From: Acanthaster planci | Lineage: Eukaryota; Echinodermata; Asteroidea; Valvatida; Acanthasteridae | DNA: 64,000 nucleotides | Direction: 5' to 3' | Assembly (NCBI RefSeq): GCF_001949145.1 | Contig: NW_019091408.1 | Location: 398,818 to 462,817 of the forward strand | Shown: piece after piece, positions 28,101 to 40,100 of the stretch | Layout: each line of letters begins with the position of its first letter | Position numbering within the stretch: the first letter of the stretch is position 1 | The notes under the pieces: generated by a model | Database searches by the model: none | Told to the model about the DNA's origin: nothing | What the model saw: only the letters and a program-made list of their open reading frames with translations | Program-made: the position numbers and the translations under genes

Positions 28101-31100
28101 CCTGATCCAGATCTGTGTGAAACAAACATGGCCATTTACATGTAAAACAGTGACTGTGTCTCATCTAGAACAGGACAACTCTTAGAAATACAGTACATGT
28201 GCACCCAAAATGGTATTATTTTTTTTTGCTTATTAATTGTGGGGGGGGTCATTTCTTTTGTGTTAGCACTTTATGTTATTCAATAGTCTGACCACCCCAG
28301 TAGGTAGAGTCCTTTTCAAAGTGTTACCAGAAACCAAATGGGAATTGCTCGTTTTCATTCACTGTACAGACACTGGGTTCACCATTATCTCACGTGTGCA
28401 TGAAAAATAATAACAACAAGCACTTGTAAAGCACCATCTATCTAGCAAACTATTCTGAGGCGCTTAGAAATGAAAATGTTTGCTCATGGCGGGTTGACAA
28501 AATGCAACTCAGCTCAAACAAAATAGGAAATGAACTTTATTCCTTGCATTCTGGGATGTTCTAAACAAGATATAATTTCTCAGTTGACTGATGATGACAT
28601 CACCTGTAAGGAATATGGGAAACACATTGGTTGGTTCAATAGCTGGTTCTGGCTGGCATTTTGAAAGCAATTGCTATCAGCACTCATACATGTATATAAT
28701 TATTTATTACCGGCTGTCATTATTAATCTGAAAAATGTAAAAAGGGGCACTCGCAAATGGCGACATCACCTTTCTCAGGTGCACCTGAACCCAACCCCCA
28801 CGGCAATGTGCCATACAACACTGTACATATACATGTCCCCTTGGGGTCAAGTGAGCATTCCATGGAAAAGATTACTCACAGATTTTCTGAGGTGGCTTAA
28901 TCATCACGAAAGAACAACTTTTTAATTACAAATCAATCGTCCATGAAATTCAACATTAACCCATTCCCAAACCAACATCATCCTTAACAAACAGATGATA
29001 CTTTGATTTTCTATGAATTTTCCCTATCGGGGCACTTATCACCACATGAGATCTACTGAGGATACACACAGGTGTAAAGGATTTGTACAACTGTGCGGTT
29101 ACCTCTGCTAAAAGATGTGGTTTGGGCAAAATTACGTGTGTGTGATACATGCTACATGTACATCCTCAGTATGTGCCAGCACAAGTTAAGTTTATACATG
29201 TATCAAGTCATCTCACTGCGTTATAAATTTAAGCTCACTTGAAAGCCGTGAGTGGGTACATGACGAGTGTACAGTACATGTACCGGTACATGTACATGTA
29301 CTGTACATGTATGGGTGTGCATGTACATGTACGTGTACACATGTATGGTATGTCTAAGGCTACTGGGTGTGTCCACTTGTACATGTACATGGTTCAGCCC
29401 CCTGACTCTTGTGCCACCCAAGTTTGAATACGAGCCTTGCCTATCATAATGACGCCGCAAGACCGTCTTTCTGTTCAACTCTGGATTCGACTACGACACT
29501 CGGTTTATGACTTCAGCTTTTCCCTCTTAGAAGGGCTGCACACTCCGAAAGCATTCATTTTCACAACTTAGTCTTAATTATTAATCAAACTGCAAATGTA
29601 ACTTAATAACCAAAACAATGACTATTATTTGAACTGAAAATTGGTGTGACCCTACTAAGTGTAAGCTTTAACAATGTCTCTTTATGTACAGAGCCTCTGT
29701 GCAAGTATTGCGCATATTTCTCTTCACTGCAAATACCAACAACCCCCCTCCCATCTGACAAATAGTCCACCAGATACAAACCACGGTGTCCCTGCGCTAA
29801 TGTGTTGACAACGGATATGAAATTAGCATGTCTTCTTTTATGTCAACATGCATTAAGGTTATCGCCGGGAACCTCCGGTGCCGTAAGTGAGAGACCATTA
29901 TAGCTAATTAGCATCCACTGCTGAGGTGGAGAGTGAGACTGCAGAGAAAGGCGGATTGTTGGTCTACATTTCAAACAGCTTATGACGCATACTGATGTAA
30001 CCAGCGCGTCTGGTCCACAACTTATCCTTAGTTGGAATTAAAGGGCCGACAAGATGGGTTTTACTGGGGAGCATATCTTGTGCAACTTTCAGCTATTAAT
30101 TATGCGAAAATCTCTTTCTAGTCATCCATATTAAAAAGTGCACTTTCTTAACATTCAAAAATTTTCAAAGCTTTTTCTGACAAATGAAAACACTGCTGCT
30201 ACCGTGCATGTCATTTCTACAAGATACCCTACATTATGGGTTTTTGTTCAAAGAGTGAATCAAAAAGTGGCTTTGCAAAAACTTATTTGAAAAAACTGAG
30301 CTTGCTTGCCTGTAATATTAACTGGAACAGTGGATCATCAAGGAAAAAAGAACTTACAAGACAGTACGTTCTGGAAAGTGTTGGAGTAAAAAACTGCACA
30401 TTAATAATATTTGCTTATGAATAATGCACATCCACGCTAGCATAAAAAACAGATGCCACGGAACTGCCCTTAAAAAAGGCAATATGAAAATTAAAAATGG
30501 GATTAAATGGACCCAAAGGTTCATTTACAAGGTCTGAATTTTTTTTTACACATGTTATTGCTTGAGACTTTTAAAGTCAAACTATGCCACAGTCATGTAC
30601 AAAGGGGAGAGACCTGGTAGTAAGATATTACAGTACCGTCCTGGTGTGGAATTAGCGTTCACACCAAATGAAAACAATTCACAGAGTTTAGGGAGCTGTC
30701 TCAGACAACAGTTGCTGGGATTTTCGTCGGGGAGGGATCTCATTTGAGGAAATGAGACGTGAGGAATATGACTATTACGGGCTCAGATGAAATTTGGGGA
30801 GAAGATGATGCAGCTAAGCATGTACATGTAGGGATTTATGGTGGCAAGGATAATTAGGATGGCCGAGGCTAGGAATGGTGGGACCGGTAGTTTTCGGAGA
30901 TGGGGGGCGATGCTGGCGGGGTGAAGATGGTCATCATTGAAGGTGATGATGGCAGTTCTGGAGATGGCGCGTGATGTGGATGAGGATGGTGATGGCTGGC
31001 AATGCATGAGGGTTGTGGGTGAAACAGTGATGCTGGTGGTGAACTACATGTAGGTACATGCAATGATGAAAGTGATCATGAGGAAGATGACAGATTTGGT

Positions 31101-34100
31101 GATTATCTTGATGGTAGTTCACAAGACGACCATATTAGACTGCATCTCCAAAATTAATTTTATTAAATTTCCACTCTTCAAATGGGAAAGTGCCAGACAA
31201 TTGCTTTCAAAAGTATCTTTGCAACTGGACAATAAACATGACATGACTTCCAACCCATACTGGTAGTTTCAAACTGTTCTTCAGAGCACAATTAATCTTT
31301 TTATCCATCATCAGCTTCACTCATTTTCTTAGTACAAACAAAAATTCACTAGCCTCCCATTTGTCCCTATACTTTTGATTCAGTTTGTTGCTAAGGCAAA
31401 TGTGTAAGTGGGAAAGGTGAAAGCGGTGAGATGTCATGCTGGTGATGGTTGAGGACATATGATGGTGCAAATAATAACAGTGATACTGATGACAGCTGAG
31501 ATTAATGGCAGTGATTAATTGAATGATGACAATGACAATGGCAAACAATAACCTGGCACAGCTGAGGCAAGTAAAAGTGACAAATATGTACAAGTACAGA
31601 ACAGTGAATGATAAAAACGACGTGTATTTTATGCACGAGTAGATGGGCCAGGAAAAATTAAGCTGGGACAATCATTCCACTCGGCATTTCTCATTATGAA
31701 TTGGATTCGCTTTGTCTGACTACCAACTGAGACTATGATAACATGATCACACCCATAGAAATGGAGCTACGACTCCAATATGTTTGAACAGATAATCAGC
31801 CCCTTTTGAAGACCTCTGTCCGCTACGAGCGGAACAAAAGAGGGCATGTTTTTGGTACTCACCGCATAGGCACGCCATGCCTAAGGCGCACAAGTATATG
31901 CGCGTTTGACGCGGAGCACGCTGAATACACGTAAGTGACTTACATGTACTCCGGCATGTATGGTCTTTGTGTACACGCAGAACACATGCAAGAACCCGCT
32001 TGTAACCACCTGTCTTTCTTTTTGCCGATTGGGGTTGCACTTCAGCTCGGGGCGGATAGTTAAGTAAAGCAAGTGCCATGACCCACATGTACATGTACTC
32101 TGTACACAACATATACATGTTACACCAAACTTCACACTGTCATGATCTACACGTGCTGAAAGACTGTCATGAAACAAACAAGAACCCAATTTGTCTCGGA
32201 GCAATCCACCCATCAGAGGTTTGTCAGAGCTATGTGAGGCACAAAGCCTGTCAAAATCTCAACGCCATTGAGCACCCTGATGAAGTCCCACACAGCCCCA
32301 GCAAACCACCTACCCTGAAACCATCATTCTTCCTCAATGAGCCTACACCGCCATGGCACATGGGGGCAATCATGACGTCAAAATCACGCCTCTGTTTGGG
32401 GACCCTGGCCCACGTTCACGATTCGGACCAACCTTGATCATCTCTCCCCCCCTTCCCCCTTTGGTTATCAGCAATACAACCAGAAACAAGACACCCTGGT
32501 CACAACTACTTGAGTTGTCCTCCGTCCGTCTGCGATGGCCCTACTGCCTAAATGTCACAGGGTCATGACATTTTAATCTACGTGTACCTTGGGATACCGC
32601 CATGTGACTTTTTTTGTTGAGGCTCTCACATTCTCTTTTACACATGTGTCTCAGCCCAGTTCAGGTGAAAGACCATTATTTTCATAATTTTTTCAGCACT
32701 CGTACCGACCAGAGGAAAATGTCAGCCCCCACGCAAATTGAACTTTGATTATTTAGTTTTTGGCCAAGGCTGATACCATTATTAAATTGACTCCATCTTC
32801 TAACAACTTTCACTTTTTATCTTCTCTCTCTTCTTTTTAGAAAAAAAAATCCTGATTAACAGTGAATTTCTACCTGCTTTTGTTTGACATTTAGGTCCCC
32901 CAAATACTTGGTCTCTGGTCAGACCAAAGTTCCAGAATTGATGCGGCGATGCAGGTTTATTTTGGGGGAGGGGTGGGTTGGCTTTTTTAGACTGGCAACG
33001 GACACGGAAATGAGTGGCATATTTAATCAAAGCGCAAAGGCTAGTAGTAGCACATCGCACGTCATGCCGCCATTGTTGTTGATCAGCTGGCTGCAACTTT
33101 GTAACCTACCCATGGTCTACTGTTTGTGTTCGACATCAACATTACGCAGTCGTAACGGATTATCACCGGCTACGAGCTACCCACAAATTAGTCTGGTTCC
33201 TTGAATGAACTGCCCTTCTGACTTGTGGATTTGTGGCCGGGAATCCATCTACTCGCGAACATTTAGGGGGTGGAGAAATAGAGGGTGCTGTTTTGAAAAT
33301 TTTGAGAAAAAAATGGAAAACAAAAACATTGACGCGCATGTTCAAAAACGACGCGCGTGCTGATCAGAGACCAACTATTTGGTTTTTTTTTTTGGCCTTC
33401 AAAATTTTTTGCTGCGGTTCTGGCCAAAATGGAAATGTCAGTGTCGCATTAGAGTGAACTTTGAGACTAAGCATAGCTTGAACAAAATTAATCATTAATT
33501 TTCCATAGGCAGGCTCACGTACACACAATTCTTCCCCAAAAGACTTTTTCTTTTATTTTTAATTTGTGTCGTGTACACACCTGTGCACAGTTACCATGTA
33601 TGCATGAGCCATACCCATCTCTATGGTACATGTAATTATAATTGTTTCCCTTTAATATAATGCTGCTGGGAAAAAAAAGTACAGCTGCTGCTGGGAGGTT
33701 TCAAAACATACTGACAACAGTTTGCACTTACATATATTTCAGTGCAATGAAGCTTTCCGATTCAGACTAAATGTGGGCAACCACATTTAAGCCCACATCA
33801 ATTGGATTTGTCAACAAAGATCATTCAAATCACGATGGTTTACTGTTGGTTGACTGGTTACATGAAATCGGTCAAATGACTGTCTGACTGACTGCATCAT
33901 CAGCAGATCATTCGATGAAATGATTGAAGAAAGACGATTTCATAAACAGACCCATCCAACTTGCCTGTTCTTCCAAAGCGAGGAAATGCATTCTAACAAC
34001 TAGTACCTACATGTATCTACACAGGGTACCAGCTACGTGCAATGGCAGGATCCACACATACAATAATAGCTACAACATATACAATGTACCTACCAGTCTA

Positions 34101-37100
34101 CTGTACATGTACACAAACAGTTGCATGGGCTGGCACAGGTGGGACAAAGTGAGGCAGACAAAAACAACGCCATTTTGTCTAAACCATTGGAATCAGTGAA
34201 ACTGGTTATAAACTAAGACAGTAAGTTATGCAAACCAAAACCATCAATGTCACAGTGCATGAATAAGTGCCTGGTTGAGATAAATGTGCAGTAAATGTTT
34301 CTGCACATTAACTGAAAAGGATCAAAGTCCTATATTTCCTTGGTATTTTGTATCCCCTTCAAGAATAGCAATTCTCCCTGCTGGGGTACTGTATAAAACC
34401 CCTGCAATAACAATAGACTACTTACATGTACATGTAGGTTCACATGTCTGTGAGTACAATACACTGAACATATGTGTATTTTCATCTGAATGCGCACTAA
34501 AACGACCAGCACCTTCCTGCGGTCACCATGCACTCCATAAGATCAAAATTCAACTATCATACATGTACTTGTACTGTATCTCTCTCTCTCACCAATGAGG
34601 ATGTGCCCATGAAAGATTACCATGACGCCCAATTTACAATGTACTGTACATGTAAACTGGCCAGTGTCCAAGAGAGGAATCGCTGAATGACCTCATTTTC
34701 CCACTTTTTGCAATCTCACATAACAGAGATCCAGCCTGGGTTTCAATTTAGAATTGAAATGTCTACCTGCGTTGTATTATATTCCTCCCCAAAACTGCCT
34801 GTCCTCTCCAGGGAAAAGCTTTAGAAACTGACAGCCCTTGGTGCTAAGGCCCCAGTTTCCACTGTCTCCAGTATTTTGGATGGAGATGTGACGACTTGTT
34901 CATCAGTGGTCATTCGAGATTAACGTAACAAAAAATGAGGGCTTGTACATTCTGAACAAGCCAAAAACCGCATGTCTGAATGAGTTCTTGTCAGTCCTCA
35001 GGACAGGTGGATAGGTGGCGAGATGAGATACTTGTACAGCCTGATATACAATGTCGAAAGGGCAGCCAAAGTTTCACCTAAAATACACATTTTTATGGCC
35101 GCTTACATTTCTAAGGTATATGTAGTGCTCAGTATAAAGTTTTTTGCCCACTGCAGGTGCTCAGGATTTTAGCCAAAGTTTGGTGGCAATGGTGACCAGG
35201 AGTTGGAATCCTGCATTATCAAAGTAAATCCCTCCAAATTGCACTTGTCTCATTTCCAATCTTAGCTGAATACTGCTTTTCTAAACAGGACTTTTAACGA
35301 TAATATTCCAGTGATCTGCTGTAAGCATTGCCAAAGGTCTATCACCTTTTTTTTTTAAAGATCTTTGTGCAGGGTTAGCTAACAGGCCTTTTGTGTGGAC
35401 CCGTCAACAGATGGCTCTCACATGGGCATAGGGGATACAAGTGATTAATTTCAACACAGGCATCAATCATGCAAAGAGATTAGATAAAGAAAATCAATAC
35501 AAAACCAAAAAGAAAAATCAAACAAACCCAAAAAAAAATCAAACAAAACAAAACAATATTTCAACAAAGGGTAACAAAGCTATGCGATCTTGGTTAATAG
35601 AAGAAACTTCAAGATTCAGGTGAAATCAACATTAAAAAACAATGCAGAAAAATCTGCATGAGCTTTTTCTACCTTTGGTCGAACAGATGACGGGGCTTTT
35701 TCAGGTGGCTTGAATATCAAAGGAAAAAAAGCAATTCATTAATATAGAGCAATGAGGCAGATGATATGTACTAGTGCCACCTGTGATTCAAATAACCATG
35801 GCAGCACAAAAAAGGCTCGATTAAATGTGACTCCAATGTATACACCGGTCAGTTCACCTTTCCTAGTCTATGTGAATGTTGACTGGCAACAGATCAGTGC
35901 AACAATGGCCACTAGACTGTCCAATGAAGCATTTTTCAAAGCGGGAGAGGGGCAAAGACACTGTGGTTTCAGACCCAGACATTTCATAGTTTTGTTTCCT
36001 CGATACTATGCTTTTAATCAGTGAAGTAGTATCTAATGAGATAATGTTAACCAAAAATTATTTTGTTTTTAGCTAGTTGGAAATTCTTTCAGCTGATACA
36101 AATTTGCTTTTGAAAAACATTGAACAGAAAGCAGAAATTTGCATTTGTTATTTCCAGAAAATTATGAAAAGTATAAATTTTGAAAAGTACCAAACAAGAA
36201 AATACAGTACACTTTGACATATTTGTTGATGCATTTTTACAATCGGCCATAAATGGCCACGGTAAAAATGTCTACTTTTTTCATAAACTGGTTGACTGAT
36301 TAATTGGCTACAAAAATAATCAAGCGATAAGTTCCGGAAGTCATAATTGTACCAACAAATCAACTTTCTAAGCCGTCATCAGCCAGGAATTGACGTTGTT
36401 CGGAGCCCAATGAACAGCGCCCTCTAATGTTGAGATACATGTAAGTGGAGCGTACTGTATGAGATTGCTGCCGACGTTTTCGGGCCCAGTGCCTAGTGTC
36501 ACCACATTCGTTCAAATGCCATCAACTTCATTGTAATTGTGTAGACTTTGTGTGTGAAGGTTAGTCATAACTTGAAGGCTGTAACACAGCTTAGGTAGAA
36601 TTTAAACTGAATAGTAGTTGAAAGGAATGCAGCTTTTTCTCAGGGGTAATGTCGATTGTCGATCCCAACGAACACTGGAGGGTGAAGAGATATTTTTTGC
36701 ACCAGTTTTTATGCAAACGAGCCAAACGATGACATGTCTTACTGCTAGTGCTCATCTCAAACTCAGTGTTGTGCCATGGCCTGGAATAGCAGATAAGAGA
36801 GTTTTCAAACCGTCTAGGGTATTTGATTTGGAACTCAGCTCTTCGATTGTGAAATATTTCAACACATTTTGTGCAGTTTTATTTCTATAGAAATGTTGAT
36901 TAAAACTTTTCACAAAGCCTTCTAAGAAATAAGTAATACTGAAAATTAAAATTGTGCTTTTTGCAGATGAAAGTCATGACAAAACATGGATGTACATGTA
37001 CCCGGTAGAGCTACAGGTTATCGTGTACTATTTACCACAAGTATTTTTCTCTCTTTCCAGCCGACGCAACTACACAATGTGACGGCACGACGGCTCGTTT

Positions 37101-40100
37101 GCGACATGCCCTTGCGTTGTGCTGTGGCTTTCTCGCACACATGATGCGTTGCATCGTGTTGTGTGTCGTGTCGTACTCCAGGCGACGTAACAGACGATGT
37201 GACGCACGACACGACATATGACGTGACGCACGACACGACATACAACGTGACGCACGATGGTGTGAATGTGACAGGGGACGGAAGGAGCGACGTTTAGGCA
37301 GAAAAATATGCAACAAGGAAAGGGCGTAAGACGGCAGGACGTGACGGGCGACGGTACAACACAACACGACACGTCATATGTGTACAAATGTAATGGCAAG
37401 AAGGCAAAGGCGCAATGCAACGGCACTATGCAAGGGAGCCATCATGCCATCGCATCGTGTACATGTAGTTGCATCACCTTGGAAGAGACGAGAGAGAGGC
37501 AGAAATGTGTGTATATAATGTGTGTAATAGTACACCATAACAAGTATAATCATCACAAACCTGTTTAGTAAAAGAGGGACCCAGACCAAGCCATTTTATT
37601 AAAAATCACAGAATTCAAGAAATTCAAGGAACATTAAGTGAAAGTGAAATGAAGTCACACGATTTCTTTTCATCATTTCCCCCATCCTTTCCTGTCGTGT
37701 TGCAATGAAATACAAATGCACAATGATCTCAGTTCCAAACTGAGGTGATTGTGTTTTTTATATGATCACAGAATTTTTTTCAAAACTATGGTAGCTACGA
37801 GGTGTGTGCCCTTTCCAGAAATTTTAAGTAACTGTCAACAGAGAGCCCCATCATTTATGAAGAACAAAAATGATGCACTTTTACCGATAAATTCATTGCA
37901 AAAACGTCCTTCGGTCGCCAAATTGAAAACCCATGAGGGCTCTAAATAAGTTCTAAAGGCTTGCTAAATTGTTTTAATTGATGTGACTGACATAATTTGA
38001 CAGCATTCACTGATGTCTGGGTCAGGTAGGGTTTGAAACCATCTGGCATCAGCCATTAATACATGTAGGCCGACACATTAAGCCCCACCCCATTATACAC
38101 GTAGGACCTGCATAAAAGTTGGGGGAGCTGTGCCCCCCCCAGTCGAATAACCACTAAAATCTATATGTCATGTACTAACAACTCTTCCAATGGAAATTTC
38201 ATCAAATTTCACTCTATTCTTTCACATGAATAGAGTAAATTAGAATTTAAAGAGTGTTAATCTTGAAATAAGACAGTTGGTAGTGTACTCATATTTTGTG
38301 CCATTTTATTTTGTAGCCTGAAAAATGGGCCCATTTGGACCTGCCAAAAATTGTCACCAATGCTAGTTATCCATAACACCTTAAATTGAAAGTTTAAACT
38401 CCCAACATCATCATCATCTTCAAAAGCGATGACTCAATTCAGCAATTCCCCTTTTTGACCAGAATTAAGACGGGTTCAGACTCACAGGGAAAGCAAATAC
38501 ATTAGGATGAATCTGATGCGGCAACACATAGATGTCCCAAAATCTCCCTCCCTAGAACTACAAGTACATGTATTCCCAACTGTTGCAAAAATTCAAAGAG
38601 CAAATACTCATCGAAACATCATAGATTTGCACTTCATGTCTACTTCTGCACCGAGTACAAACTAGTCTTAAATAAGAAGAAAACAAAGATCCCCAAACTT
38701 CACTTCTTACACGTACCTAACCCCATCCCTCCCCCACTGAACCCCAACTTTGACCGTTGCAAATTGGCAGTGTAAATAATCACTGCATCACAGCAAATTC
38801 ACATTGCCTTTGCTTTTACACCGCGTACGAGCTGGACTCAAATTAAATAGAAAAGCAATACATGTACTGGTAGATCAAAAGTTTCTTACTGGGCTCTCGC
38901 CTTGTTGGATCTGAGTATGACTTGACCTCCCCAACCCCCCAACTACTGTAAGTTTAACTGTTGCAAATTCACAGTGCCAGTACTTTATCATGATGTCCAC
39001 AATTTGTGAGCAACTGGCAAGCACCAAATACAAACTGTACAAAGTGGAAAGACCGCAAAGCTTCCCAAAGGCTCATCTCCTTGGATTGGAGCATGACCTG
39101 CTCCCTCCAATGCTGAAATCTGTAATTAGCTGTTGCAAAGAGGCATTTAAATACTTTTCCCGACATCCTATGTTCATGATCTTGTGATGAGCAATTTGCA
39201 AGTGCTGAGTACAAACAGCCTCAAATACAAAGTAAAACAAACAAAATGGATTATAACGCTTCAGTTCTACCAAAGGCAGATCTGGGAGGGGGGAAATAGG
39301 TCCATCCTGCCCCCCAAAAGGGAGGCCAGTTATTAGTATTTTTTTATTAATGAGAAAGGTAAAATTTTGTTGGTATGCATTGTACTTCATTTCCCTTGTT
39401 TTGAAAAGTATGTAAAATGGCCAAAAAGTTGCCTCGCCCCTCAGTAAGGCCATGAAAGCTTCAATGAAAAAAATTTGAAAATTGTTCAGTTCTATCAAAA
39501 TAGGTTTGCTCCCCTCAAAATAAATTTGGATCCAACTGAACATGTAAGTTCTACTCATCTTGCTGACTGGAGCGTGAACCTCTCCCATACGGTGAACTCA
39601 TTTCATTTGTTCAAATTTGCAGTCTGCATATACAATACACTAAAATACTGCACATTTATGATGTCATCAAAAGTACAAGCTGGCCTCAAATCAGAGGTTA
39701 ACCAAAATCAAAAGACCAAAAACCATCAGTCTTCACCTTGTTGGAGCGGAGCGTAACCCGACCACCACATCGGGCACAGGACTTCAGGTTGCAGTAGCTA
39801 CAGGAGTGGCCCACCCCGTCGGCAAACTTGGTCTTGTGGCAGATCTGGCAGACGGCGCCATTCTGGGGGAGGCTGCCCTTGGCCTTGGACTCCGAGGCCA
39901 CGGCCTGCGTGGTCTGCTGGACCCGGTCAAGGTCCTCCTTCAAGGCCCTGGGAAGAGAGAGAGAGAGATGGGAAGAAAGATGGTTTGGGAAGATGGTCTC
40001 AAAGGAGTTAAAGCTACAGTATTTCATACAGTATTTGGCACAAAAACGAACACAATTCGAATTGGTGATGTAAGACCAAGCCTGTTTACGGCAAATTCAA

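Larger units (their letters stand above)
20541..39736 (-). other. Intron 2, 19.2 kb
   Basis: The second of two very long introns near the 5' end. It holds the GGTCTC-type repeat, the 102-bp satellite with its assembly gap, TACATG runs, a GATGRT-rich tract, two CRE blocks, a CpG-rich hairpin and the exon 2 echo array (all listed). Stretches 20.6-23.3, 28.5-30.7, 31.5-37.0 and 37.6-38.5 kb otherwise show only short spurious frames. Confidence 0.55.

Noticed and set aside
26872-28123. CRISPR-like array
   Set aside because: Units are contiguous 102-bp tandem repeats with no unique spacers, in an animal intron.
31747-32437. Overlapping ~110-120 codon frames on both strands
   Set aside because: No domain, Cys-rich only through low-complexity TGT/ACA words, no splice support.
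37018-37426. Three overlapping minus-strand frames of 75-118 codons
   Set aside because: By-products of the CG-rich hairpin and its 24-bp repeats.
39073-39588. 171-codon minus-strand frame
   Set aside because: It runs through the decayed exon 2 echo array, has no splice signals, and no homology beyond the copied exon fragment.
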